Below, in pieces: positions 1 through 7,861 of a stretch of DNA of 64,000 nucleotides. The translations under genes and the position numbers were made by a program. The notes below the pieces were generated by a model. The model was given only the letters and a program-made list of their open reading frames with translations, was not told the DNA's origin and made no database searches. Numbering within the stretch: the first letter of the stretch is position 1; every line of letters begins with the position of its first letter. The stretch comes from Natronococcus sp. AD-5 (GTDB lineage Archaea > Halobacteriota > Halobacteria > Halobacteriales > Natrialbaceae): assembly GCF_030734285.1 (NCBI RefSeq), contig NZ_CP132294.1, forward strand, positions 434,001 through 498,000, read 5' to 3'.

Positions 1-782
1 ACCATGATCGTGAAGTCGGCGAAGACGGGCGTGTACGCCGCGCCGGCGATGCAGGGGCCGTAGAGCACACAGATCTGAGGGACGCGCCCCGAGAGCATCG
101 AGTGGTTGTAGTAGTACTTCCCGATCCCCTCGCGATTGGCGAAGAAGCCGGTCTGCTGGTCGATCCGACCGCCGGAGGAGTCCATCAGGTAGAACACCGG
201 CCGGCCGGTCTTCAGCGCCCGCTGTTGCATCCGGAGGAACTTCTCGACGCCCTTGGCGGCCATGCTCCCGCGCTTGACGGTGTAGTCGTTGGCCATGAAG
301 TGGACGTCCCGCCCCTCGAACTCGGCCGCGCCCGTGATGAGCCCGTCCGCCGGCAGCCGGTCGTCGGTGTCCTCGTCCGCGTTGGCCCCCTTCGGGTGCC
401 AGTCGTCGAAGGCCGCGAACTTGCCGTCCTCGAAGAGGAGAGCGTCGTTCTCGCCGCCGAACCAGAGGTCGAGTCGATCGCGGACGAATAGCTTTCCTTC
501 CTCCGGCAGCTGCTCTTTGTACTTCTGTGGGCCGCCCTCGAGAATGTCCTCGATCTCCTCCCGCAGCAACGCCTCGCGTTCGGTCGGCCCGAGCGCCTCG
601 CTCCCGTCGTCATCGCGTGCCGAGGGCGCGTCCTCCGGCGCGGGGTCGGCCTCGTGCGTCGCGGTCGGTTCGTCGGCGTCGCCGACGTACACTTCGACGG
701 CAGCACCGACGTGTTCGGCCAGCGCGGCCGCGATCGCCGATGCCTCGTCGTCGGACGCCGCTGCAGCGATACGAACTTTCAT
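1..782 (-). CDS. Acyl-CoA carboxylase carboxyltransferase subunit (propionyl-CoA carboxylase-like), 3' part outside window
   Basis: The gene runs off the left edge; 260 codons are visible from the ATG at 782. It should transfer CO2 from carboxybiotin to propionyl- or acetyl-CoA, as in the haloarchaeal methylmalonyl-CoA route. The body matches the biotin-dependent carboxyltransferase fold: the FMANDYTVKRGSM region, DSSGGRI, and the GPCIAGAAYTP oxyanion/CoA segment near the edge. Unusually, about 60 residues precede the domain, beginning MKVRIAAAASDDEA. They resemble the small epsilon/PccX-type subunit of actinobacterial and haloarchaeal acyl-CoA carboxylases, so the protein may be an epsilon-beta fusion. 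An acidic linker at about residues 39-62 separates the two parts. The family is clear; the substrate is not. Confidence 0.88.
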   Translation of the reverse strand, partial: MKVRIAAAASDDEASAIAAALAEHVGAAVEVYVGDADEPTATHEADPAPEDAPSARDDDGSEALGPTEREALLREEIEDILEGGPQKYKEQLPEEGKLFVRDRLDLWFGGENDALLFEDGKFAAFDDWHPKGANADEDTDDRLPADGLITGAAEFEGRDVHFMANDYTVKRGSMAAKGVEKFLRMQQRALKTGRPVFYLMDSSGGRIDQQTGFFANREGIGKYYYNHSMLSGRVPQICVLYGPCIAGAAYTPVFADFTIM

Positions 783-804
783 GACAAATGTTGCGATGGG
801 GGGC

Positions 805-813
805 GCTAAAATC
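805..813 (-). promoter_or_regulatory. TATA box of the carboxyltransferase gene
   Basis: On the minus strand this reads GATTTTAGC, centred about 27 bp before the ATG at 782. That is the spacing expected for a leaderless or nearly leaderless haloarchaeal transcript. No Shine-Dalgarno sequence is seen between box and start. Confidence 0.5.
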
Positions 814-1033
814 GTTTTCCCTCGCCGTCGGCGGATTCGGGACGACGGGTCGTCACGCTCACCGGTCGTTTCGGCCGCCGTGCTCGGGAGCGAGCAGCAC
901 CTGCAGGCACAACTGGTATCCTCAAATTCGGCTAGTTTTGCAGTAGCAACCGACTCTCCGGGTGTACGTGAAGATTAGCTATGACGGCCCGGAGGGAACG
1001 CCGAACGAGAGCTGCCCCACCAGTCTCGCAGAT

Positions 1034-2203
1034 ATGCCTGGAGTGAAGACAGAACGTCTCGTCCACCGTCTCGCAACGATTCGCGACCGGTTGGACGGTG
1101 AGATGGACCGTCGCGAATTCGTTCGTACCCTCGTCACCGGCGGGTACGCAGTCGGGATGGCCCACCTGCTCGGCGTCGACGACTTCCTCGCGGCCGACGA
1201 CGGCGAGGTTCCCGTCGTCACCGCGCTGGTCCGGTCGGATCCGGACGACCCCTGGTCGCTCGAGGAGCGAACGCGGTCCGTTCCCGCCGAATGGTACGCC
1301 GCGGTCGAGAAGGCGGTCGAACTGAACGACCGCCTCTCCCGGGCCGCGTTTACGGGGTACCTCGGCAGCGCGGTCGTCCCCGGTACGTACGACTCCGGGA
1401 GTGCAACGGTCTCGGTCGGCGTCTCGCGGGACGTGGGCTCGGTTCGAGACGCGATCGGCGACCTCGCGGAGGGGGTCTCGCTGGACGTGCAAACGATCGT
1501 CGACGTCGAGGAGGTCGAGGACGGCGCCGACTTCTACCAGCCGCGGATGGTCGAGTCGCTCTCCGACGATCGGATCCCGGCCGGGGTCGCCTGCGAGACC
1601 CCCACGAGTCTGGCGACGCTCGGTCCCGCGTTGTTCCACCCGGACGACCGACAGCAGTACTTCGTGACGGCCGAACACGCCTTCGAGGACGGGACCGACG
1701 CCGACGCCCCGCTCTCGCTGCCGCTCTCGATGGACAATCCCGTCGAACTGGGAGCGGTTGCGTATAATCATCCGATCGAGGACATCGTCGCCGTCCAGCC
1801 CGACGGGGACCTCGTCCCGTCGACGTGGATAGACGCGCCGGAACCGGTTCGGGTTCGCGGCCAGTTCACCCGCTGGGGACTCGCCGACCTCATCGCTCGG
1901 GACGAGCGACTCGAGAAGGTCGGTGCCCTGACCGGCCACACGACCGGCCGGGTCCAGGGCTTCGACGCGGTGACCTGCTTCACCGACGAGTTCTGTCGCC
2001 GCGGGCAGATCCGCTGGGGCGGCGAGATGGACCTGACCGACGGCGACAGCGGCTCGGTGAGCTATCACCCCGATCCGGAGGGTGACGACCGAGACGTGCT
2101 CGTCGCGGGGTTCAACAACGCCCGTACGTGGTGGCCGGGACAGAGCTACGTCTGGGGCGTCGCCGCCTACCGGATCACCGATCAGTACGGGTACCACTTC
2201 TGA
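1034..2203 (+). CDS. Exported trypsin-like (S1 fold) serine protease homologue
   Basis: A 389-residue protein if it starts at the ATG at 1034; an in-frame ATG at 962 and one at 1103 (MDRREFVRTLVTGGYAVG) are alternatives. The segment DRREFVRTLVTGG followed by a hydrophobic stretch looks like a weak twin-arginine signal or N-terminal anchor. A chymotrypsin-like triad is readable: His215 in VTAEHAF, Asp250 in HPIEDIVAV and Ser339 in DGDSGS, in the right order and spacing for family S1. The N-terminal half (about residues 60-180) has no recognised domain. No neighbour suggests a substrate. The fold assignment rests on these motifs, so activity is inferred. Confidence 0.7.
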   Translation: MPGVKTERLVHRLATIRDRLDGEMDRREFVRTLVTGGYAVGMAHLLGVDDFLAADDGEVPVVTALVRSDPDDPWSLEERTRSVPAEWYAAVEKAVELNDRLSRAAFTGYLGSAVVPGTYDSGSATVSVGVSRDVGSVRDAIGDLAEGVSLDVQTIVDVEEVEDGADFYQPRMVESLSDDRIPAGVACETPTSLATLGPALFHPDDRQQYFVTAEHAFEDGTDADAPLSLPLSMDNPVELGAVAYNHPIEDIVAVQPDGDLVPSTWIDAPEPVRVRGQFTRWGLADLIARDERLEKVGALTGHTTGRVQGFDAVTCFTDEFCRRGQIRWGGEMDLTDGDSGSVSYHPDPEGDDRDVLVAGFNNARTWWPGQSYVWGVAAYRITDQYGYHF

Positions 2204-2254
2204 GCGCGAACGAACCGGAAACCAGCCACGACGAACACAGACCACCGATATCCG

Positions 2255-2497
2255 ATGTCCGACGATCACTCCCCTCGGTCGACTCGCACCGCCGCCAGCC
2301 CCGCCGCCCTCGTGAGCGCCGGCGGCCGCCTTCTCGTCGATATTCTCGTCATCACTCTCTGGGTCCTGTTTCTGACGCTGCTGTTTCTTTCGACCAGCTG
2401 GCCCCGGTGGGCGTTCTACGCCCTGTTACTGGCCGGCGCCGGGCTCTACGTACAGTTCACCGCCGGCTGGTTGAGATCGTCCGAGACGGAATCCTGA
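2255..2497 (+). CDS. Small two-helix membrane protein
   Basis: An 80-residue protein, 51 bp after the protease-like gene. The N-terminal 25 residues are polar (MSDDHSPRSTRT). Two hydrophobic segments follow, at about 28-48 (LVDILVITLWVLFLTLLFLS) and 52-70 (WAFYALLLAGAGLYVQFTA). The C-terminus is short and charged. Codon use is typical of the window. It looks like one of the small conserved haloarchaeal membrane proteins of unknown function. I cannot assign a role. Confidence 0.65.
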   Translation: MSDDHSPRSTRTAASPAALVSAGGRLLVDILVITLWVLFLTLLFLSTSWPRWAFYALLLAGAGLYVQFTAGWLRSSETES

Positions 2498-2537
2498 TCG
2501 AGACGGCGGAGAATATTGATCGAGGCGACGGAGGGAG

Positions 2538-3419
2538 TTAGTCGCCGGACTCGAGCGTCGACTCGAGGCGGTCGATCAGTTCGGCGTTGCCGACGTAGAC
2601 GGGCGTTCGCTGGTGGAGTTCGTCGGCCTCGACCGACAGTAGCGACCGCTCGCCGTCGGAGGATCGGCCGCCGGCTCGCTCGACGACGTACCCGATCGGG
2701 TTCCCCTCGAACTGGAGGCGGAGCTTCCCCTCCGGGCGGGACTCGAGGCCGGGGTAGCCGAAGATCCCGCCGTAGGCGAGCACCTGATTGACGTCGCCGA
2801 TCATCGCGCCGCCGTACCGGAGTTTGAGCTCGTCCTCGATCTCGCGGGCGTACCCGCGGAAGTCGTCGGGCCAGTCGGGGACGCGACCGCCGAAGCCGTA
2901 GACGGTCGGCTCGACGGGGAACGCGAGGTCGCGCTCGACGACGGTCCGCTCGCCGCCCGTGAGTTCGTACTCCGTGACGGTCTCCTCGGTCGCGACGACC
3001 ATCGTCGTGATCGGACCGTAGAGGACGTAGCCGGCGGCGACGAGCGTCTCGCCGCGAGCCGGCAGCGCGGCGTCGTAGACCCCGAAGATCGTCCCCATCG
3101 CGTTGTTCGACTGCAGGTTCGACGAGCCGTCGAGCGGGTCGACCGCGACGGCGTAGCTACTCGAGTCCGTCCCGGGATCGGCGCCGCAGCCGAGCGGTTC
3201 CGCCCGCTCCTCGCTCGCGTACTGGCCGATCCCGTCGATCGACGAGAGCCGCTCCGCGAGCAGGTCGTCGGCCCAGACGTCGGCTTCCGCCTGGGTCTCC
3301 CCGCTCGGGTTCTCTCCGTCCGCCGCGCCGCGGCGACCGACGAGCCCCCGTCTGATCTCCGTCGCCGAGCGGCCGACCGTCGCGACGACCGCCTCGACGA
3401 CTGGATCGGACACCGTCAT
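2538..3419 (-). CDS. fbp: Class I fructose-1,6-bisphosphatase
   Basis: A 293-residue enzyme that hydrolyses fructose 1,6-bisphosphate to fructose 6-phosphate, the committing step of gluconeogenesis. The FBPase/inositol-phosphatase signature DPLDGSS lies at residues 94-100 and the metal-binding ASEE at 68-71. KLRYGGAMIGDVNQVL and the C-terminal EADELHQRTPVYVG fit FBPase rather than a generic monophosphatase. The start codon overlaps the stop of the upstream aldolase gene by 4 bp (ATGA, 3416-3419), so the two are co-transcribed and probably translationally coupled. Together they convert triose phosphates to fructose 6-phosphate. Confidence 0.93.
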   Translation of the reverse strand: MTVSDPVVEAVVATVGRSATEIRRGLVGRRGAADGENPSGETQAEADVWADDLLAERLSSIDGIGQYASEERAEPLGCGADPGTDSSSYAVAVDPLDGSSNLQSNNAMGTIFGVYDAALPARGETLVAAGYVLYGPITTMVVATEETVTEYELTGGERTVVERDLAFPVEPTVYGFGGRVPDWPDDFRGYAREIEDELKLRYGGAMIGDVNQVLAYGGIFGYPGLESRPEGKLRLQFEGNPIGYVVERAGGRSSDGERSLLSVEADELHQRTPVYVGNAELIDRLESTLESGD

Positions 3420-4204
3420 TCCTCGAGTGCGGCGTCTGCGGTCTCCTCTTCGTAGATGACCCTCTCGAGCGCGTCGAGGATTCGGGTCGGGTCCTCGCGC
3501 TGCCAGACGTTGCGCCCGACGGCGAGCCCCTTGCAGCCGGCGGTGACGGCGGCCTCGACCGTCGAGAGGAACTCGTAGTCCGATTTCTTCGAGCCGCCGC
3601 TCATGACGACCTTCATGTCGCCGGCGGCCTTGCAGGCGTGTTCCATCGCCTCGGGGCTGCCGGGATACTTGACCTTCGCGATGTCTGCACCGGCCTCGAG
3701 GGCGACCCGCGTCGCGTAGGAGATCGTGCCGGGCTTGGTGTCGTTCTTGAGGCCCTGGCCGCGCGGGTACGACCACATGACGACGGGGAGGTCGTACTCG
3801 CGGGCCTTCTCCTGGACGTCGCGGAACTCCTCGAACATCTCGACCTCGTGGTTCGAGCCGCTGTAGACGGTAAAGCCGACCGCGTCGGCGCCGAGTTCGG
3901 CGGCGTAGTCGACCGAGCAGTTGACCGCCGAATCCGGCTCGCCCATCCACATGTTCGACGTGCCGTTGAGCTTCAGCAGAAGATTGACGTCGTCCTCGTA
4001 GCTCGGGTAGTACCCCTCGGCGATCCCCTTCTGGACGGCCATCGTGGTGACGGCGTCGTGGGCCGCCGTCTCGAAGACGGTCGACGGGTCGAGTTTCTCC
4101 GGTACCTCCTCGAAGTCGACCGGACCGTGTTCCAGGCCGTGGTCCATCGCGAGAATCAGTGACTTGCCATCGCGCACGATCGGAGAGTCGTCGATCGGGA
4201 GCAT
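3416..4204 (-). CDS. Class I (archaeal-type) fructose-bisphosphate aldolase
   Basis: A 262-residue Schiff-base aldolase condensing dihydroxyacetone phosphate with glyceraldehyde 3-phosphate. Diagnostic segments are LAMDHGLEHGP at residues 18-28, SYPRG at 145-149, AKVKYPG at 176-182 (contains the Schiff-base lysine), and MSGGSKK followed by GLAVGRNVWQ for phosphate binding. The start at 4204 (MLPIDDSPIV) matches the family N-terminus; an upstream in-frame ATG at 4249 would put the start inside or before the promoter. It heads an operon with fructose-1,6-bisphosphatase. The related ADH synthase family (shikimate pathway) is the alternative, but the fbp partner and the MDHGLEHGP motif favour aldolase. 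Confidence 0.9.
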   Translation of the reverse strand: MLPIDDSPIVRDGKSLILAMDHGLEHGPVDFEEVPEKLDPSTVFETAAHDAVTTMAVQKGIAEGYYPSYEDDVNLLLKLNGTSNMWMGEPDSAVNCSVDYAAELGADAVGFTVYSGSNHEVEMFEEFRDVQEKAREYDLPVVMWSYPRGQGLKNDTKPGTISYATRVALEAGADIAKVKYPGSPEAMEHACKAAGDMKVVMSGGSKKSDYEFLSTVEAAVTAGCKGLAVGRNVWQREDPTRILDALERVIYEEETADAALEE

Positions 4205-4227
4205 CTGACAGAAGGTCCAACAGGCCA

Positions 4228-4235
4228 GTATAAAT
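4228..4235 (-). promoter_or_regulatory. Proximal TATA box of the aldolase-FBPase operon
   Basis: Reads ATTTATAC on the minus strand, 24-31 bp before the ATG at 4204, the expected position for a leaderless transcript. A near copy lies 24 bp further upstream. Confidence 0.65.
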
Positions 4236-4251
4236 CTCTGGTGGTCCACCC

Positions 4252-4260
4252 GGTATAAAT
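4252..4260 (-). promoter_or_regulatory. Distal TATA-like box of the aldolase-FBPase operon
   Basis: Reads ATTTATACC on the minus strand, 48-56 bp before the start codon. It repeats the proximal box ATTTATAC. It may be a second promoter giving a leader of about 24 nt, or a site through which a regulator blocks the first promoter. Confidence 0.45.
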
Positions 4261-4370
4261 TACTTACAGCCGTAGTAATACACGGTCGAACACGACGATC
4301 GTTCGGCGCCGCAGTAAAGTATGAAATAGTTTGAAATTAACCCGGCACCGCCCCGAGAACGCGAACCGAA

Positions 4371-5054
4371 CTACTCGACGAGTTCACGCGCGTTGTAGCG
4401 CCAGGTCCGAACGTGCAACACGTCCAAGTCGAGCAGATTCGCGACCGTCGCGGCGTCGATCGTCGCCAGGCGTTCGGCCGAGACGATCCCGGCGTCGGCC
4501 AGCGCGGCGGCGTCGGCGGCGCTGACGCCGGTGACCGCGGTGATTGGCGTCGGTTTCGGCCACGGCCGCTCGTCGGGACCGTCGTTTCCCACCGCGAGCT
4601 GGTCGGCGTGGTCGTACTCGAACGCCTGCCAGTCCTCGTTCCCGCTCTTGGCGATCCACTCGCGTTCGGCGTCGCCGAGTCCGCGGACCTCGCCCGAGCG
4701 CCGGTCCAGATCGCCGTCGCTCTCGAACGACCAGGGCAGCGAGAACCGACGGCGAAGCGCCGCCGCGACGTCCTCGTCCACGCCCGAATCCAGCAGCATA
4801 CGGTACGAGTACTCCTTGTCCGCGACCGCGTCGGGATCGATCTGGGCCGATCCGAGCGCGACCCGTTCGTCGGCGTCGATCCGCGAATCCGTGTTCGACT
4901 CGATCGACGCTCCGGTCGCACCGCTGAACAGCGATTCGAGCGCGGCCTCGAGCCGCGACTGATCGTCCGTCTCGACGGCGATGCGTTGCTCTGCACCCTC
5001 TGCAGCGTCCGTTTCCAGTTCGGTGACGACGCACTCGTTGCTCACACGATTCAC
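4371..5054 (-). CDS. Helix-hairpin-helix domain protein
   Basis: A 227-residue acidic protein conserved in haloarchaea; no enzyme activity can be read from it. The C-terminal 55 residues (about 172-220) form a helix-hairpin-helix-like unit: ITAVTGVSAADAAALADAG and LLDLDVLHVRTWRYNARELVE. Such units bind DNA without sequence specificity or mediate oligomerisation. The middle contains a shorter RMLLDSGVDEDVAAALRRRF segment, which looks like a second helical-hairpin element. The start is either the ATG at 5054 or the GTG three codons later. It is transcribed away from the hydroxyacyl-CoA dehydrogenase gene and shares no operon with it. Confidence 0.75.
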   Translation of the reverse strand: MNRVSNECVVTELETDAAEGAEQRIAVETDDQSRLEAALESLFSGATGASIESNTDSRIDADERVALGSAQIDPDAVADKEYSYRMLLDSGVDEDVAAALRRRFSLPWSFESDGDLDRRSGEVRGLGDAEREWIAKSGNEDWQAFEYDHADQLAVGNDGPDERPWPKPTPITAVTGVSAADAAALADAGIVSAERLATIDAATVANLLDLDVLHVRTWRYNARELVE

Positions 5055-5191
5055 CGGCTACCCGTATCTCACACGCGCCCATCTTGAATATTGTCACTCG
5101 TTGAGAGGACGGAAAAGATTCTTCAGGACGACCCGTCCGGAGACGAACGCTCACCGGCACGTTTACGGCGGCGATCGGAGAACTCGCCCGT

Positions 5192-6046
5192 ATGGTACGG
5201 GACCAGATCGATCGAATCGGCGTCGTCGGCGCGGGGACGATGGGCAGCGGCATCGCGCAGGTCGCCGCCACCAACGGCTACGACGTCGTGCTCCGCGACA
5301 TCGAAGACGAGTTCCTCGAGAACGGGTTCGATACCATCGACGACAGCCTCGGACGGCTCGACGACCGCGACGCGCTCGAGGAGGACCCCGAGAGGATCCG
5401 CGGCCGGATCGAGGGGACGACGGCCGTCGACGATCTCAAGGACTGCGATCTCGTCGTCGAAGCCGCGCTCGAGGAGATGGACGTCAAACGGGACGTCTTC
5501 GCGGACCTGGAGGACGTCTGCGACGAGGACGTGGTGCTCGCGACCAACACGAGCACGCTCTCGATCACCTCGATCGCCTCGGTCCTCGAGCACCCCGAGC
5601 GCGTGATCGGCCTGCACTTCATGAACCCCGTGCCGATCATGGAGGGCGTCGAGGTCGTCGTCGGCGAGAAGACGACCGACGACGTGACGGACCTGGCCCA
5701 CGAGATCGCCGAGGACCTCGGCAAGACGACCTGGGAGTCCGACGACAAGCCCGGCTTCGTCACGAACCGTATCCTGATGCCCTGGATCAACGAGGGGATC
5801 CGCGCCTACGACGAGGGCGTCGCGACGAAAGGGGACATCGACGCGGGGATGGAACTCGGGACGAACGCGCCGATGGGCCCCCTCACCCTGGCGGATCACA
5901 TCGGCCTCGACATCTGTCTGCACGCCTCCGAGACGCTGCACGAGGAGCTGGGCGACCGCTACAAACCCGCCTACCTCCTCAAGCGCAAGGTCGAGGCGGG
6001 CGACCTCGGCAAGAAGACCGGCGAGGGGTTCTACGAGTACGACTGA
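5192..6046 (+). CDS. 3-hydroxyacyl-CoA (3-hydroxybutyryl-CoA) dehydrogenase
   Basis: A 284-residue NAD-dependent enzyme that oxidises L-3-hydroxyacyl-CoA to 3-oxoacyl-CoA in beta-oxidation. The Rossmann loop is GAGTMGSG at residues 13-20. NTSTLSI at 119-125 and the catalytic-histidine segment LHFMNPVP (His142) are both present. The C-terminal helical dimer domain starts near DKPGFVTNRILMPWINE. It has the usual length for the single-domain form, with no fused enoyl-CoA hydratase. The ATG at 5192 is the only start that keeps the family N-terminus. No fatty-acid genes adjoin it; an acyl-CoA dehydrogenase lies 3 kb downstream. Confidence 0.92.
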   Translation: MVRDQIDRIGVVGAGTMGSGIAQVAATNGYDVVLRDIEDEFLENGFDTIDDSLGRLDDRDALEEDPERIRGRIEGTTAVDDLKDCDLVVEAALEEMDVKRDVFADLEDVCDEDVVLATNTSTLSITSIASVLEHPERVIGLHFMNPVPIMEGVEVVVGEKTTDDVTDLAHEIAEDLGKTTWESDDKPGFVTNRILMPWINEGIRAYDEGVATKGDIDAGMELGTNAPMGPLTLADHIGLDICLHASETLHEELGDRYKPAYLLKRKVEAGDLGKKTGEGFYEYD

Positions 6047-6106
6047 GTTCGGTCCCTCGAAATTGTTGGAATAGTGTTATTTCTCGGCAGTACGAGTGTT
6101 CGCGGT

Positions 6107-7300
6107 ATGCGCCCGCCGCACGCGACCCTCGTCACCTGTTGCTGCATCCTCGCCGCTATCGCCCTTCTCGGCGGCGTCGTCGTCTCCCCGGCCGCCGGCG
6201 GCCATCCGCCGCTGTCGGTCTGTGGCGTCTGCGGCTCGCTCGACGGCGCGACCGACGCCGGGACGCTCGACGTTCACGTCGACGAGAACGGCGACTCCCG
6301 CTGGATCGCTCGGGTCCCGGTCGACGCCGCCGCCGCCGAAACGTACCGGACCGATCCCGACGCGCTCGAGGCGGCCGTCGACGACGGCTGGTACCGATTC
6401 GACGTCGCCGACGACGACGCCCGTGACGTCGACGCGTCGGTCGACGGGCGGACCGTCCGCGTTGCTTACACGGTCCCGAACGTCGCCAGCCCGGGCGTCG
6501 GCGACGCGCGCGTCTTCGACTACTTCTACCTCGGCGGAACGCAACACCGGTACGACCTTCGGGCCGACCGCGTGACGATCCACCTGCCCGGGGACACTCG
6601 TGCGGCGACGGAACCGCTGAACGCCGACGTCGACGACGGAACGGTGACGTGGACGAACGGTGATTCCGGCGGAGACGGCGACATCGCCCAGAAAACGTAC
6701 GTACCGTACGGGCCGGCCGGCGTCACCGGCACCCTCGCGTCGTGGGCGTCGACTGCCGTCGTGTTCGGACCGCTCGTGCTCGAGCACGCCGCTCTCGCCG
6801 GTATCGCTCCCGTCGCCGTCCTCGGTCTCGCGACGGTCGCGGCGGGGCGCCTCGGTGCCGGACGGTTCGGGACCGGCGCCGGTATCGGCCGAGACGTAGG
6901 TGAGGGAGGAAAAGCCGCTCTCGAGTATCTCTGTGGCCGATTCGACCGGTCGCTCGGAAGACGTACGCTCGTTGCCCTCGCTGCGGGATCGATGGTTGCG
7001 GTCGGCGTGGCCGGCTGGCTCGCGTTCGACCTGTCCCTGTCGATCCTCCTCGTCTCGTTCTGGCTCGCCGCAGCGGCGTTCCTTCCGCTGGGCTACGCAC
7101 TCGAACGCGGCGACGCCTGGCGGCACTTCGGAGCACTTGCGACGCTTGCACCCCTCGCGTCGGTCACCGCGCTCGCGCCGTACTACGTCTTCGGTTTCGG
7201 CCCGTGGGCGGCGGGGGCGCTCTTCCTGCCGTGGGCGCTCGGAGCCGGCGTCGTCGGCTACTCCCTCTCGCTGGTCGGCAGGCGCGTCGCCGTTGCCTGA
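6107..7300 (+). CDS. Exported multi-pass membrane protein with extracytoplasmic beta domain
   Basis: A 397-residue protein from the ATG at 6107 (an in-frame ATG at 6074 would add 11 unlikely residues). Residues 1-30 form a signal-type hydrophobic stretch (TLVTCCCILAAIALLGGVVV). Then comes CGVCG and a predicted extracytoplasmic acidic region up to about residue 200, rich in V, D and aromatic residues. The C-terminal half holds about six or seven hydrophobic helices, for example VVFGPLVLEHAALAGIAPVA and SILLVSFWLAAAAFLPLGY. I do not recognise a family. The layout (folded outer domain plus helical bundle) would fit a sensor or an assembly factor, but that is a guess. Confidence 0.7.
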   Translation: MRPPHATLVTCCCILAAIALLGGVVVSPAAGGHPPLSVCGVCGSLDGATDAGTLDVHVDENGDSRWIARVPVDAAAAETYRTDPDALEAAVDDGWYRFDVADDDARDVDASVDGRTVRVAYTVPNVASPGVGDARVFDYFYLGGTQHRYDLRADRVTIHLPGDTRAATEPLNADVDDGTVTWTNGDSGGDGDIAQKTYVPYGPAGVTGTLASWASTAVVFGPLVLEHAALAGIAPVAVLGLATVAAGRLGAGRFGTGAGIGRDVGEGGKAALEYLCGRFDRSLGRRTLVALAAGSMVAVGVAGWLAFDLSLSILLVSFWLAAAAFLPLGYALERGDAWRHFGALATLAPLASVTALAPYYVFGFGPWAAGALFLPWALGAGVVGYSLSLVGRRVAVA

Positions 7301-7396
7301 CGACATCGGAGAGAAGGCCGTGCGGGAGCCTCCGAGAACGACCGAGCGTTCGTCGCGCTCGGCACTTTTATCTCAGCGGGCGTGAACGTACGGTCG

Positions 7397-7849
7397 ATGC
7401 CCTCCAGATACAGCCGCCGCCGGCTCGCCGGTGCGGCTTTCGGCGGCGCGAGCGCCTTCCTCGCGGGTGGGTACGCGTGGAACCAGTACGCGACGCGACG
7501 GCACCTCCGGTTCCGCCCGCTCGAGGCCGTCAACGAGTCGGCCGATCCCGTCACGCTCGAGGTCACCGTCGAGCGCGAGGGGTTCGAATCGCCGCGAACG
7601 GTCTTGCTGGAAGCCGCCGGTGACGACGAGAGCGGGGACAGGAGCCACTTGCCGGGGCAGTGGATGAAACGCGCGAGGGAGTGGTCGATCCGGGCCGAGC
7701 ACGGCGATCAGCGACTGGAACTCGAGGCCGCGACGATCACCGGTCGACTCGAGGGAGCGGGGTGGGGCCCCGACTGCGCGCACGTCGCGATCGTCGTGAC
7801 GGCGGCCGGCGATCTCGAGGGGCGGGTCGAACCCTCGGAAACGTGTTGA
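7397..7849 (+). CDS. Small exported or anchored protein
   Basis: A 150-residue protein starting at the ATG at 7397. The N-terminus SRRRLAGAAFGGASAFLAGG is a twin-arginine-like signal or N-terminal anchor. The rest is a likely beta-sandwich: alternating valines and charged residues in PVTLEVTVEREGFESPRTVL, and a C-terminal AHVAIVVTAAGDLEGRV. One cysteine lies within WGPDCAHV and another is penultimate to the end. It follows the membrane protein above by 96 bp on the same strand. The family is not recognised; codon use supports coding. Confidence 0.65.
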   Translation: MPSRYSRRRLAGAAFGGASAFLAGGYAWNQYATRRHLRFRPLEAVNESADPVTLEVTVEREGFESPRTVLLEAAGDDESGDRSHLPGQWMKRAREWSIRAEHGDQRLELEAATITGRLEGAGWGPDCAHVAIVVTAAGDLEGRVEPSETC

Positions 7850-7861
7850 GGCCGCGCGGCG

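Noticed and set aside
932-2269. 445-codon open frame on the minus strand
   Set aside because: It is antisense to the S1-like protease gene. GC-rich codons commonly leave an open antisense frame; its arginine- and valine-rich content has no domain.
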